A stretch of DNA of 64,000 bases. Origin: Parageobacillus sp. KH3-4 (GTDB lineage Bacteria > Bacillota > Bacilli > Bacillales > Anoxybacillaceae). Both the position numbers and the translations under genes were made by a program. This document shows, piece after piece, positions 41,767 through 51,933 of this stretch (within the stretch, counting starts at the first letter, position 1; every line of letters starts with the position of its first letter). The stretch lies in contig NZ_AP025627.1 of NCBI RefSeq assembly GCF_022846435.1, positions 2,266,001-2,330,000 on the forward strand. Reading direction: 5' to 3'. The notes beneath the pieces are model-generated. The model was not told where the DNA came from and ran no database searches. It saw only the letters and a program-made list of their open reading frames with translations.

Positions 41767-43122
41767 ATGAAAAACAATCATCAAAATTTAAAGAAAGGTT
41801 TGCTGCCTAGGCACGTTCAGCTTATTGCTTTGGCAGGCATGATTGGAACGGGCATTTTTAAGGGAAGCTCAGATACGCTAAATATAGCGGGGCCAAGCGT
41901 CGTTTTCGCTTACTTATTAGGCGGCCTACTACTATTTATTGTGATGTCGGCATTAGCGGAGATGGCCATTGTCTATCCCAACTTAAACGTCCAGCACCTT
42001 GTATATAAAGCGTTTGGATTCCATATCTCCTTTATCGTAGGATGGCTTTATTGGATCAATTGGACGATTGTCACCATTGTCGAAATTTTAGCGGCAGGAA
42101 GCTTCCTAAAATATTGGTTTCCATCCGTACCGTTATGGCTTTTAAGTTTCTTTTGCACCGTCTTGATCATCGGAATGAACTTGTTTCATGTAAAATACTA
42201 TGGGGAGATTGAGTTTTGGTTCGCAGGGATTAAAATTGCCGCGTTAACCGCTTTTATTATTTTAGGATTTGCCATTTTATCAGGAATCATTCCAAGCGCT
42301 ATTGATGATCCTTTGTCCAACTACACGGAACACGGCGGGTTCTTTCCGCATGGAATCGGAGGAATGTTGAGCGCCCTTTTAGTCGTCATGTTTTCATATG
42401 GCGGTGCAGAATTAATTGGCGTCGCTGTGACGGAAACGAAAGACGCCGAGAAGGTGCTGCCAAAAATCATTAAAGGAACCGTATGGAGAGTCCTTCTTTT
42501 TTATATTCTTCCTATTCTTATTATATGCGGATTAATGCCATGGAATAACGTTTCAGGGGAAGACAGCCCGTTTGTTCAGGTATTGAGCATTACAGGGCTG
42601 CCCGGAGCAGCGCATATTATGAATTTTGTTCTTTTAACCGCCGTTTTATCCGCGGCAAACACGGGGATATACGCAACTTCCAGAATGTTATATTCCATGG
42701 CGCAAAACGGGGAAGCGCCAAACAGGTTATTAAAGGTTTCCAAACACGGAATACCGATAAACGGCATTACCATCGTCACCATATGCATATTGATCGGGGT
42801 ATTTTTCGCTTATATCGCTCCCGATCGGGTCATCAGCTATTTCATGACGATCCCCGGTTTTACCGTTCTTTTAGTATGGATAAGCATTTGCTCGGCTCAA
42901 CTAAAGCTTCGTTCCCAATATACGAAACAACCGTTTTTCCAAGTAAAATGGTTCCCGTACGCAACGATATTGGCCATCGTATCTTTGTCGACCATCTTCA
43001 TCTCTTTTATATTCAACAAAAATAATATAATTGGTTCTGCCGTTTGCCTCGCCATCGTATTTCTGCTTGCCGCGTTTTCCTTCGTGACCGGCAACAAAAG
43101 AGAAAAAAACGATGAGGTCTAA
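41767..43122 (+). CDS. Amino acid permease (APC superfamily)
   Basis: Secondary transporter of 451 residues with about 12 membrane segments. The first one has the APC substrate-binding motif ALAGMIGTGIFKGSSDTL; HVQLIALAGMIGTGIF is the AAT/GABA-permease family start. Other markers are GWLYWINWTIVTIVEILAAG, ELIGVAVTETKDAEKVLPKI and SAANTGIYATSRMLYSMAQN. GAAAGGCAGG lies before the ATG. It stands alone; the transported amino acid cannot be said. A tandem octamer array and AT-rich leader precede it. Confidence 0.9.
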   Translation: MKNNHQNLKKGLLPRHVQLIALAGMIGTGIFKGSSDTLNIAGPSVVFAYLLGGLLLFIVMSALAEMAIVYPNLNVQHLVYKAFGFHISFIVGWLYWINWTIVTIVEILAAGSFLKYWFPSVPLWLLSFFCTVLIIGMNLFHVKYYGEIEFWFAGIKIAALTAFIILGFAILSGIIPSAIDDPLSNYTEHGGFFPHGIGGMLSALLVVMFSYGGAELIGVAVTETKDAEKVLPKIIKGTVWRVLLFYILPILIICGLMPWNNVSGEDSPFVQVLSITGLPGAAHIMNFVLLTAVLSAANTGIYATSRMLYSMAQNGEAPNRLLKVSKHGIPINGITIVTICILIGVFFAYIAPDRVISYFMTIPGFTVLLVWISICSAQLKLRSQYTKQPFFQVKWFPYATILAIVSLSTIFISFIFNKNNIIGSAVCLAIVFLLAAFSFVTGNKREKNDEV

Positions 43123-43192
43123 AAGTTTTCAGGCAAAATCTATATTGTTTCATTTATCTATTTCTTGGGCATCATACTAGCTTCCTTATAAA

Positions 43193-43227
43193 GCAAAAAA
43201 GAGGCGGTTCAATGGAACCGCCTTTTG
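43193..43227. terminator. Bidirectional terminator between permease and mannosidase
   Basis: GGCGGTTC / GAACCGCC stem with a 4-nt loop, A-run on one side and TTTT on the other. Confidence 0.88.
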
Positions 43228-43241
43228 CATTGTTGTTTAGA

Positions 43242-45869
43242 TTATATGATCAAAACGGTTTGCACTTGATTTTGTTTTACTGTTACTGCAAAGCGTCTGT
43301 GCGAATCATACGCAATAGCGTCGATCGGCTTTTCATTTAAATTGGTGCGGTAAATATGGGAGAGCGGACAATTCCACTGAAATTGCGCTATTTTCTCCCC
43401 TTGTGTAGGATTATAGAAACGAACGATAATGCCGCTGTTATCTTCACTTCGCTTTACTGTACTTACAACAATGTCCGAATCCGTTTGCGCAAATAAGCTG
43501 TAATGGTATGGGACATGGAAATCAACCGGATTTAATTTCATCGCATCATACGGCATCTTATTATACGCATACAATGGCGTTAAAAATTGCTTAGCGATTT
43601 TTGCCACGTTCGCCTGTTCGGTCGTTCCTTTATGCGTTGTCAATGCGATATGCACACGATTTGTTCCGATCATTTGCGAATCAGGAGTTTCCAGCTTAAT
43701 CCCCGAAGGGCGCCCCGGTCTTCTGATTAGCTCTTCTTTTCCGAGATATCCTACGCTTCGGAATAGCGTCACCGCAATCGTGTCATGACGTTCCCCGACA
43801 ATTTCATATTCCCTCGTGCTGTTGGTTAATACGGCTACGCCGCCATCCTCGTTGGATAGCCCCACATAGGTTAACATTGGATAAATGGCATCCGGCCGCT
43901 CATCCCATTGTTCTTTTTCCCATACTTCTATAGCTGGATCGACGGCCGGTCTTTTGATCGTGCCAAATTGGTTATCCGCGATGGAATGGGTCGATGGAAT
44001 TCCGGTTGGAACATACACTCTTACTCTATGATCTTTCGCCGCGTTCTTTACTTCTATTTGAATATCAATAAGCGGCTGGTTCATCGGAATTGTCAAACGG
44101 ATCGCCACATCGATAAAGCTGTCGCAGCGTTTTGCCTTGCGGCTCTCGATGTCCGCCGGCACCGGCAGGCGGTATTCGATATCAGCGTAGGCGAAATATT
44201 GATTTTGCCGTAACGAGTACTTCGCTTTTACATCTTTGCTATGCACGACGAAATCGTCTAATAAAGGAGAATAATCGTATTCATCGCCGTCGTCCGCCAT
44301 ATCTTCTATCAATAACACGTCTCTGAAGGTTCGATGCAATTGTTTATCATAAATATTCAGCGTGCCGTTTTCGTTTACCGTGATCGTATAAAAATTCGTA
44401 TCAATTTGCGGCACCGGTTCAGGCTGTTTCTCTATCATGTGCTCTGTTTCTTGAACGAAATACGCTTTATAGCCCATTGCCGGAATTCGGTCCTGAAATT
44501 GAATGGTATAGCGGACAAACGGATCATAGTTTCCGTAATGAACGATTTGCCGATCAATTAAGCCCGGATCCACTATTTTTTTATCTACTACTTCAAAATA
44601 AATTTCTTTTCCCGTTTCGTCGACTAGCGCAAAGTTTTTCCATTTTGTCGTAACTTCTGCTTGAATCGGCTCATTTCTTTCATAAGGAAGCGTATTGTAT
44701 ACCACCAGCTTGTCAATCGACCGATCGGACGGCATCGCATCGGCGATTTTTCTCATATAGAAGGAAATCAAACGATCTGTCTTCTCCTCCGCGATGAAAA
44801 ATCTCGACATAATTTCGCGGTGGACTTTATCGGAACAGCAGCACCCGATGCTATCGTGCGCATGGTTTTTCATCATTTCTTTCCAAATGAGTTCAATCAA
44901 TTGATGATGATAAGGAAACCCTAGCGTCGATGCAATCGCAGCTAACGGTTCTAAAATATTGGTTATCTTATTTTCTATTCTCGCGTTTGCTGCTTTAATA
45001 TCCATGCGTGTCGAGTAAATGCTGCGGTGCACGCGCATATATTTGCCGTCTAAAAATTCTCCTTTAATTGTTGCGAGATCTTCCTGTTTTTCTAACTCCG
45101 CAAAAACATGCTCATAGCGGCTTAAGAAAAATTTTCTTTCCGGATACAACTTGCGCAGCTGCTCTATGACTTCGAAAATATTTTTTTGAATCGGCATTTG
45201 GTCATGCCCGTTCGGAATAATAATATGGTCGGTTGTCGCTCTCTTATCTAATACGGAAAAATACTTGTCCATCCGTTCTTTTAATTTTGCTTCGTCCGTC
45301 GGGAGATACTTTCCGATCGCATAGCCTAATGGAAATACTTGCACAAGCACTTTGGAGCCGTCGTCGCTCATCCAATAAAACTCTGTCCGGTCTGTGCCGT
45401 GTCGTTCAGAAATTCCCCGCCAGAAGATGGCCCGATGAATGCCAAAGCCGTTGAGTATTTGCGGGAGCTGGGCAGACTGCCCGAACGAATCCGGAAGATA
45501 GCCGATTTTCATCGGCTCACCGAATTCCTGGCAATCTTTCAGTCCGTATAACAAGTTGCGGACAATCGATTCTCCGCCGACGACCATTTCATCCGTCTGC
45601 GTATACCAAGGACCGATGATTAGCTTTCCTTGCCGGACTAATCTGCGGATTCGTTCCTTATATTCCGGTTTTACAGCAAGATAATCTTCTAAAACCACCG
45701 TCTGCCCGTCCAAGACGTAATACGGGTAATCTGGATTCGTTTCAAGCATCTCTAATATTTCTTCCATGTTATTGACAAGCAAAATGCGTGACTCCTCTGT
45801 GGAAAAGTACCATTCGCGGTCCCAATGCATGTGAGGGACAATGTGAACATATTGTCTCAAAATATCCAC
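43242..45869 (-). CDS. mngB: Alpha-mannosidase, GH38 (MngB-like)
   Basis: Zinc-dependent glycoside hydrolase of 875 residues. The family 38 metal motif HMHWDREWYFSTEESR lies at residues 13-28, and the nucleophile region GYLPDSFGQSAQLPQIL near 124. Domain order is catalytic, three-helix bundle (HDSIGCCCSDKVHREI) and C-terminal beta domains. E. coli MngB cleaves phosphorylated 2-O-mannosyl-glycerate to mannose-6-phosphate and glycerate. It starts 4 nt after the PTS gene stop, so the two are co-translated. The pairing with a fructose-class EIIABC makes the mannosyl-glycerate assignment likely, though other mannosides are possible. Confidence 0.88.
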   Translation of the reverse strand: MDILRQYVHIVPHMHWDREWYFSTEESRILLVNNMEEILEMLETNPDYPYYVLDGQTVVLEDYLAVKPEYKERIRRLVRQGKLIIGPWYTQTDEMVVGGESIVRNLLYGLKDCQEFGEPMKIGYLPDSFGQSAQLPQILNGFGIHRAIFWRGISERHGTDRTEFYWMSDDGSKVLVQVFPLGYAIGKYLPTDEAKLKERMDKYFSVLDKRATTDHIIIPNGHDQMPIQKNIFEVIEQLRKLYPERKFFLSRYEHVFAELEKQEDLATIKGEFLDGKYMRVHRSIYSTRMDIKAANARIENKITNILEPLAAIASTLGFPYHHQLIELIWKEMMKNHAHDSIGCCCSDKVHREIMSRFFIAEEKTDRLISFYMRKIADAMPSDRSIDKLVVYNTLPYERNEPIQAEVTTKWKNFALVDETGKEIYFEVVDKKIVDPGLIDRQIVHYGNYDPFVRYTIQFQDRIPAMGYKAYFVQETEHMIEKQPEPVPQIDTNFYTITVNENGTLNIYDKQLHRTFRDVLLIEDMADDGDEYDYSPLLDDFVVHSKDVKAKYSLRQNQYFAYADIEYRLPVPADIESRKAKRCDSFIDVAIRLTIPMNQPLIDIQIEVKNAAKDHRVRVYVPTGIPSTHSIADNQFGTIKRPAVDPAIEVWEKEQWDERPDAIYPMLTYVGLSNEDGGVAVLTNSTREYEIVGERHDTIAVTLFRSVGYLGKEELIRRPGRPSGIKLETPDSQMIGTNRVHIALTTHKGTTEQANVAKIAKQFLTPLYAYNKMPYDAMKLNPVDFHVPYHYSLFAQTDSDIVVSTVKRSEDNSGIIVRFYNPTQGEKIAQFQWNCPLSHIYRTNLNEKPIDAIAYDSHRRFAVTVKQNQVQTVLII

Positions 45870-45873
45870 CTCT

Positions 45874-47784
45874 CTAGCTTAACCCTTGTTGTTTCTTCAA
45901 TTTATGAATGCGAGTAACCACTAAAAGTATCATGGAAATCAATGCGCCGATAAGCGCTGCGCCTAGCCAAATCATTCCGGCTTTCCATAAAGGCGCGCCT
46001 TGCAGCACAAACAAGGAGAAAATTCCTGCTCCCGGAACGTTTAGGCCGATATGGGACGCGGTTACGATCGCTCCTGTAACAGCAGAACCGATGCAAAGGG
46101 ACGGGATCACCCGGATAGGATCATTAATCATAAACGGAATGGCTCCTTCAGTAATCCCGGCCAAGCCGAGAATCCAAGTCGATTTGCCAACTTCGCGCTC
46201 ATATTCTGCAAAATAGCGTTTAAATAACAATGTCGCTGCTGTTACAGAGAAAGCGGAAACCATTTTGACCGAGGCAAAAGCGGCGTACGGAATAAAATTG
46301 CCGCTGGCCATCGCACCGATGCAAAACGTATAAGCAGCTTTATTGACAGGCCCCCCTAAATCGAAGGAAACCATGATTCCCAAAATCGCGCCAAGAATAA
46401 CGGCATTGCTTCCTGAAAGGTTGTCCAACCAATGAAGCAATAAATTGTTTAACCCCGCAACCGGTTTGCCAAGCACAAACAACATCAATATTCCGACAAC
46501 AAGAGAGCCTACAACTGGATATACCCAAAAGCTGATAAATCCAGAAAATGTTCCTTTCGGCGGCAACTGTTTCTTCAATAGTTTCATAAAATAACCCGCC
46601 AAAAATCCGCCGAGCATTCCTCCTAAAAATCCACTGTTAATCATACTTGCGGCAATCCCTGCGGCAAAACCTGGTCCTAATGCCGGTTTATCGGCGATAG
46701 CGTAAGCCATGTATGCAGATAAGACAGGGATCATCAGCGTTCCGAGCATATTTCCGCCTAATTTCCGAAGCATCCATAACCATGAATTTTCTGTATCATA
46801 CAACTGTTGCAAATGGAACGCTTGTGCTACCAAAACGGTAAAAGCTAAAATCATCCCTCCCGCCACAATGATCGGAATAATATGGGAAATACCTGTCAAA
46901 ATAGAATTTTTGACCTCGGTTTTCCATGATACCGTTTCCGATGGACGTTCGCTTTTTTGCGGCTTGTATTCTGTTTTCTCTTTCGTTTTTGCTGCTTCTA
47001 GCGCCTTTTGAATCACTTCTTTGGCATCTTTTAACGGTGCCGCCACCGTTGTGCGGTAGATTGGAAGATGGGAGAACCTCTCCTCATTTTTTACTGCTAC
47101 ATCCGCGGCGAAAATGGCTGCATCTGCTTTTTGCAGCTGTTCATCGGTGTGGCGGTCTTCAATGCCATTTGCCCCCTGCTTTTCCACATAAACAGTAACG
47201 CCAAGTTCTTGCCCTGCTTTTTGCAATGCCTCTGCTGCCATATACGTGTGGGCAATTCCTGCCGGACACGCCGTCACCGCAACGATGGTTTGGGCAGATG
47301 GAGCCATTTTGTGCTCATTTTTCTCCTCTACATCATCTAATGCATCATATAGTTCTTCGGCGCTTGTGCAATTTTGTAATCGTTTTCGATATTCGGCACG
47401 AGAAAGCCTTTTTGCCAGCTCCGCAAGCAGCTCAATGTGAGTCGATCCCGCTTCCTCTTCTGGAATCGCTAACAAAAAGACAAGACTGACTTTATTGTGT
47501 TCAGCGATGCTCTCCCAGTTTTCAATTGGCTTCTTCAACTTGGCAACAGCAAAGGAAGCGGATTTTACTGCACGCGACTTTCCGTGTGGAATCGCCAGCC
47601 CTGCTTCCAGTCCGGTTGGAGATAAGGCCTCGCGTTTTAATACATCTCGGTAAAACTCTTCGGCAGAATGTAGTTTTCCTTCCTGCGCCAACTTCTCCGT
47701 CAAATACCAAATTACTTCTTCCTTCGTTGATAGCGCTACGCCAACATCAATTAAATGAACATTCGTCAAATTCTTCAGTTCCAT
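45874..47784 (-). CDS. mngA: PTS fructose-class EIIABC, mannosylglycerate type
   Basis: Membrane permease that imports and phosphorylates its sugar. The three parts in order: EIIA (about 1-145, phospho-His in LAIPHGKSRAVKS), EIIB (about 165-260, phospho-Cys in VAVTACPAGIAHTYMAAEA), and EIIC (about 290-630, ~8-10 membrane segments, with SWKTEVKNSILTGISHIIPI). About 636 residues from the ATG at 47784; the GTG three codons upstream is less well placed relative to GGAAAGGG. Co-transcribed with the GH38 gene. Similar domain order is found in FruA, but the neighbour points to mannosyl-glycerate. Confidence 0.88.
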   Translation of the reverse strand: MELKNLTNVHLIDVGVALSTKEEVIWYLTEKLAQEGKLHSAEEFYRDVLKREALSPTGLEAGLAIPHGKSRAVKSASFAVAKLKKPIENWESIAEHNKVSLVFLLAIPEEEAGSTHIELLAELAKRLSRAEYRKRLQNCTSAEELYDALDDVEEKNEHKMAPSAQTIVAVTACPAGIAHTYMAAEALQKAGQELGVTVYVEKQGANGIEDRHTDEQLQKADAAIFAADVAVKNEERFSHLPIYRTTVAAPLKDAKEVIQKALEAAKTKEKTEYKPQKSERPSETVSWKTEVKNSILTGISHIIPIIVAGGMILAFTVLVAQAFHLQQLYDTENSWLWMLRKLGGNMLGTLMIPVLSAYMAYAIADKPALGPGFAAGIAASMINSGFLGGMLGGFLAGYFMKLLKKQLPPKGTFSGFISFWVYPVVGSLVVGILMLFVLGKPVAGLNNLLLHWLDNLSGSNAVILGAILGIMVSFDLGGPVNKAAYTFCIGAMASGNFIPYAAFASVKMVSAFSVTAATLLFKRYFAEYEREVGKSTWILGLAGITEGAIPFMINDPIRVIPSLCIGSAVTGAIVTASHIGLNVPGAGIFSLFVLQGAPLWKAGMIWLGAALIGALISMILLVVTRIHKLKKQQGLS

Positions 47785-47824
47785 TCCTTTCACACCCTTT
47801 CCTAATCCCCCTTTATCGGCTTTT

Positions 47825-47870
47825 ATTATAAAATAAAAAAAATAAGAAGACGGAAATCTTCTTATTTTTT
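47825..47870 (-). promoter_or_regulatory. Promoter and dyad before the PTS gene
   Basis: A perfect 10-bp dyad AATAAGAAGA / TCTTCTTATT (47841-47866) flanked by A/T runs can act as terminator for the rpiR gene, but it also lies directly upstream of TATAAT (47830-47825 on the minus strand), where the -35 would be. It may therefore double as operator. Confidence 0.6.
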
Positions 47871-47916
47871 CACAACATTACTTGCGGAAACCATATTGTT
47901 TGTGTATTTATACACA

Positions 47917-48645
47917 TCATCCATACATTTGCCAATAACGTTCACTTACTTTTCTTAACACAATCAATAATGAAGTTCGATCCGTAATATCATACTTATT
48001 CAAAAATTGTTTAGGGGCCCAACAATAAAGACGCAGATCTGCCAAGTTGGCAAGCGAATTTTCGCTTAAATGCGTCATGCTGATGATAAAAACTCCTCTT
48101 TGTTTCGCAATTGTTACCGCTTCCAGAACTTGTTTTGTTTCTCCGGATAAACTAATAACAAAAAGAAGATCTTTCTGGTCGCAGCGGTCCGCACTATAAA
48201 TCATGTCATGCCGCTGTGTAAAAAACTCCGCCTGTTTGCCGACGCATCGTAAATTTTTTGCCATCATTTCACAAAAATATGCCGAATCTCCTATTCCGTA
48301 GAATAAAACCCGCTTCGATTCATGCATTTTCCGCACTGCCATATCCATCGTATCGATATCCATCATCTCGTATGTTTTCAATATATGTAACGGCACTTCC
48401 GTCATCTGCACCATTTCCGCCTGATTTTCTAATACTAATGCCGCTTTTAATTCTGAAAACCCTTTATATCCTAGTTTTTTTGCAAGGCGGACAATCGTAT
48501 TGGGGACCGTATACAAATGTTCTGCTAATTTTTGAATGGACATGCTAGTAACTTCGTGACGGTGCTGCAAAATATACTCGACAATTTGATCTTCTGTATC
48601 ATTTAGCTTATCGGCATAAAATCGCGCTCTTTCTTCAAACTTCAT
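47917..48645 (-). CDS. RpiR/MurR family regulator
   Basis: Regulator of 242 residues with an N-terminal RpiR helix-turn-helix (MSIQKLAEHLYTVPNTIVRL, then AKKLGYKGFSELKAAL) and a C-terminal SIS domain that binds phosphosugars (VLFYGIGDSAYFCEMMAKNL, LLFVISLSGETKQVLEA). Start set to the ATG at 48645 (MKFEERARFYAD), because the upstream 41 codons look non-coding. It lies just upstream of the PTS-mannosidase operon on the same strand and most likely controls it, in the place where E. coli uses the GntR-type MngR. Confidence 0.87.
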   Translation of the reverse strand: MKFEERARFYADKLNDTEDQIVEYILQHRHEVTSMSIQKLAEHLYTVPNTIVRLAKKLGYKGFSELKAALVLENQAEMVQMTEVPLHILKTYEMMDIDTMDMAVRKMHESKRVLFYGIGDSAYFCEMMAKNLRCVGKQAEFFTQRHDMIYSADRCDQKDLLFVISLSGETKQVLEAVTIAKQRGVFIISMTHLSENSLANLADLRLYCWAPKQFLNKYDITDRTSLLIVLRKVSERYWQMYG

Positions 48646-48813
48646 TGTCCTTATCCCCCATTGCCATAATCTCTTCATTAATGTATTTAACAATAACATA
48701 GGCAATATAGCAAAGGTCCCCATCACACAGCAATAAGGATTACTTTCAATCAACCGCAAAGCAGCCATATCCTCAATATTCCATTAGCAAATGCCGGCTC
48801 TTTCCCCCTATTT

Positions 48814-50700
48814 TCACGTCGGAAGCGATCCAAATTTCTTTTCATAGTGACTTAACGTTAACAACGGAAATACATGACGGTAACTGTGGTAGCGAATATA
48901 AAATCCGCCAGCCATCCCCTGCCCTGTCGGATACGAAGCCGTCCAATCTTCTTTTTTGATAGATTGAAGCAGGAATTGAATCCCGACTTGAATTTCCGGA
49001 ATCGGCTGATCAAAGGCGGCAATCAAGGCATCTAGCGCCCATGCGGTATGAATGGCAGTGCTGGCCCGCAATGGTACGTACGTTTTCGCGCTGTCGCTTT
49101 TACACGACTCTCCCCACCCGCCATCGCGGTTTTGAATGCTTAATAGCCATTTCGCCGCCTTTTGGATGGCATGATGCGTCGGGGGGACACCGGCAGCAAT
49201 CATTCCGGTCACCGCCGCCCATGTACCGTATATATAACAAATCCCCCATCGGCCATACCACGACCCGTTTTTTTCTTGATGGTCAATCAACCACTTGATC
49301 CCGCGCGCAATAGCCGGATGATCTTTCGTCAAATTCGCAAATGCACCAAAAAATTCTAGCGTCCTTCCCGTTAAGTCCGCTGTCGATGGATCTGTCAATA
49401 AAAATTCCGCTCCTTGAATGGGAAGATAATGAAATAGCCGTTTATTGACGTTTTTCTCAAATGCTCCGTATCCCCCATCATCATTTTGCATGGAAAGCAG
49501 CCAACGAAGCCCTCTGTCCCATGCGTGGCGAAACAAAGTGTTTTTGGACGCCTGTCTGTAAATCGCCCGCAACGAAGCAGTTGTATCATCCACATCAGGA
49601 TTGATCGTATTGATGTCGGAAAAACCCCATCCCCCTGGCAAACTGTAAGGATTGTGCACAGCCCAATCTCCATATCGGTTATGCTGGCGGGAAAGAAGGT
49701 AGCGGTTCGCCTTTTCGATGGCGGCATCGGACGGTGGCACGCCCGCCTCCTGCAGAGCGTAACTGGCTAAAGCAGTATTCCAAACCGTTGCCGTTGTATA
49801 TTGCATATGCGTATGTCCATTGATGGAACAACGAAACGTTTTGAGCCCATCGACCGCTTTGACAATGATTGGATGGTCCTTCGGATATCCCAGCGACAAT
49901 AACGCAAAAATCATCAGAAACGTCGAGCTAAAATAACTATAAAACGTTCCATCTGCTTCCAAATGCTGCAGCATATATTGGACGGCGCGCTGTTTCGCAA
50001 CGGTGTGAATCTGCTTTGGCAGCCCGATGAGCGATTGTTTGAGGTACGAAAGAAACGAACGATCCGCCCGCAGCCCCCATTTTTCGCCGCTATCGGCCCG
50101 CGATCGAAACAAATCGGAAAGGTCAGGGCTTTTTCGTGTTTTTCGATAATATTTGTTATCGGTCAAGATGAGCAACGGTGTGAGATTGGCCCGTCCTTGC
50201 ACGGAAATATCAAAAAAATGAAGCGGGAATGAAGGCGGAAGCAGCAAAAATTCAGCGGGAATCGGAAAAAACTTCGGCCAGCGATATTGTCCCGTCATGG
50301 CCAACATAAACTTCGCGAACATATGTACATTTTCGATGCCTCCCATTTCTAAAATTCGCTGTTTCGCCGCTTGCATACGTGGATCGGTCTTCTTTCGATA
50401 CCCAGAATATAAAAGCGCATAATACGCCTCCACCGTCGTGGTGACGTTCCCTTCCCCTTCATCATAAAAAAGCTTCCACGCCCCATTGTCCTCCTGCCTG
50501 CTTTCAATCCGTTCCGCCAGCTTCCGAATCAGATCTTCATCATTTCTTTCCAACGTGCGTAATAAGATGATCATATAAGCATCAGTAGAAATACCCGTTT
50601 CAAATGGGTAGCGCCACGATCCATCGGGAGCTTGTTCCCGTTTCACTGTCGCCACAAGTCTGCTCATTTCGCTTGGCATGCTGTATGTCACACTCGCCAT
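48814..50700 (-). CDS. Squalene-hopene cyclase family terpene cyclase
   Basis: Class II terpene cyclase of 628 residues. The protonating DxDD motif is DVDDTTASLRAI near residue 370. QW repeats are visible, e.g. QNDDGGYGAFE, QEKNGSWYGRWG and QNRDGGWGESC, together with GRWGICYIYGTWAAVTGM. Length fits squalene-hopene or tetraprenyl-beta-curcumene cyclases (about 630). The product is a pentacyclic or sporulenol-type terpenoid for membranes or spores. Start MASVTYSMPSEMSRL has AGGAAGGG close upstream. Divergent from the DUF2515 gene over 81 bp. No squalene synthase gene nearby. Confidence 0.92.
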   Translation of the reverse strand: MASVTYSMPSEMSRLVATVKREQAPDGSWRYPFETGISTDAYMIILLRTLERNDEDLIRKLAERIESRQEDNGAWKLFYDEGEGNVTTTVEAYYALLYSGYRKKTDPRMQAAKQRILEMGGIENVHMFAKFMLAMTGQYRWPKFFPIPAEFLLLPPSFPLHFFDISVQGRANLTPLLILTDNKYYRKTRKSPDLSDLFRSRADSGEKWGLRADRSFLSYLKQSLIGLPKQIHTVAKQRAVQYMLQHLEADGTFYSYFSSTFLMIFALLSLGYPKDHPIIVKAVDGLKTFRCSINGHTHMQYTTATVWNTALASYALQEAGVPPSDAAIEKANRYLLSRQHNRYGDWAVHNPYSLPGGWGFSDINTINPDVDDTTASLRAIYRQASKNTLFRHAWDRGLRWLLSMQNDDGGYGAFEKNVNKRLFHYLPIQGAEFLLTDPSTADLTGRTLEFFGAFANLTKDHPAIARGIKWLIDHQEKNGSWYGRWGICYIYGTWAAVTGMIAAGVPPTHHAIQKAAKWLLSIQNRDGGWGESCKSDSAKTYVPLRASTAIHTAWALDALIAAFDQPIPEIQVGIQFLLQSIKKEDWTASYPTGQGMAGGFYIRYHSYRHVFPLLTLSHYEKKFGSLPT

Positions 50701-50781
50701 CCCTTCCTAATAGTATATAATCTTCTCCCTCTAATACTTATTCCCGCACCGGCAAAACGATTCACAGAAGGAGTGGCACGC

Positions 50782-51933
50782 ATGTTTTGGACAAAAAAGA
50801 AAACTCCTTCCCTCTCCCCATTTCTTCTTGAGATCAAAAATGAGCTAAAGAAAAAAAGGAAAGGGATGAGCAATATTGTAAAAGAGGCCAATCTAACAAT
50901 GGAAGAAAAACGGCTTGTGCAGCAAATAGCAGCCCGGACGAAAGAGAAAAACGAAAACAACGTCACAAGAACAGCGGCATACCTGGATTTTTACAAGCGC
51001 CACCCGGAAATTCACTGGGCTTTTTTAGGACATATGGTATCAAGAAACGGCGGCTGGAATATGACAGATTTAAAAGGAGAACTGCTGCTGTATTTGTTGA
51101 CTGAGAAAGAACGGCAATCTTTTTTCACCTTTTTGGAACGAGGAAACTGGCTTATTTTTCAAGATATCTATCCGCAATTTTTGCTGTATGAGGAAAGTAA
51201 AAAACGGCGAAAACCGCTGTTTTATCTTCTCCCAATGTTTCATGTATCGACCTTCATGGAAACGATTTGGAACCATTTTTGGTGCTATGGCGATCCTTTT
51301 ATTCTCGCCATCGCCTTGGTCATTAACGAGCAAAATTATTTGGAAAAACGGGTTATTCAAAATCCCGTTTTTCAAAAAACCGTTCTCCATACAATCGAAT
51401 TCAAACTGCAAGATTTCCTTAGCTTAAATCATATTTTGTTTCCGTACGAAGATCAACAAGGAAACACTGTTCTCATCGGTCAAACGCTCCATCAGTTCCA
51501 TTCGCTGCATGACCGAATTTTACTAGGAAAGCGGCTGTACTCGCTGCTGTTTCAAAACAACGACACATTGGAAAGGGTGGTTCACTGGGCCTTGCTTCAT
51601 CCCCATACTGGGACACGGAAAGATTATTGGCCTCATCTGTTCAATGATGTTTGTGAATCGGCACCTAGGCAACCGTACCGCCGGCGGATTAAAGATTGTC
51701 AAATACAGCCGGGGGTGCCCCGGATTTACAGTCCGCGACTCCTATACGCATGGAAAAACGTTGTCCATGAAGAAGCGGAGCGCGGCGATTGGTTTGATGA
51801 TTGGAATGTGGTGGAATACCTTACGAAATCAAACGAACAAATAAATGGGGAGATTACCAATGCCTATTGTGAAACGCTCGAAAAAATGGAACTGGCGATC
51901 ATCGCCAAAAACACTTTCTTTCATTCGCGTTAA
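50782..51933 (+). CDS. DUF2515 (YppC-like) family protein
   Basis: 383 residues, mostly soluble, of the Bacillus DUF2515 family. Recognisable phrases are RTAAYLDFYKRHPEIHWAFL near residue 60, AHMVSRNGGWNMTDLKGELL (here HMVSRNGGWNMTDLKG) and IALVINEQNYLEKRVI. ATG at 50782 with AGAAGGAG upstream; the longer frame runs into the divergent cyclase gene. Function unknown. The downstream membrane gene overlaps its 3' end, so they are an operon. Confidence 0.85.
   Translation: MFWTKKKTPSLSPFLLEIKNELKKKRKGMSNIVKEANLTMEEKRLVQQIAARTKEKNENNVTRTAAYLDFYKRHPEIHWAFLGHMVSRNGGWNMTDLKGELLLYLLTEKERQSFFTFLERGNWLIFQDIYPQFLLYEESKKRRKPLFYLLPMFHVSTFMETIWNHFWCYGDPFILAIALVINEQNYLEKRVIQNPVFQKTVLHTIEFKLQDFLSLNHILFPYEDQQGNTVLIGQTLHQFHSLHDRILLGKRLYSLLFQNNDTLERVVHWALLHPHTGTRKDYWPHLFNDVCESAPRQPYRRRIKDCQIQPGVPRIYSPRLLYAWKNVVHEEAERGDWFDDWNVVEYLTKSNEQINGEITNAYCETLEKMELAIIAKNTFFHSR

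Noticed and set aside
49395-49727. Frames inside the squalene-hopene cyclase gene
   Set aside because: Shadows of a complete cyclase with DxDD and QW motifs in the main frame.
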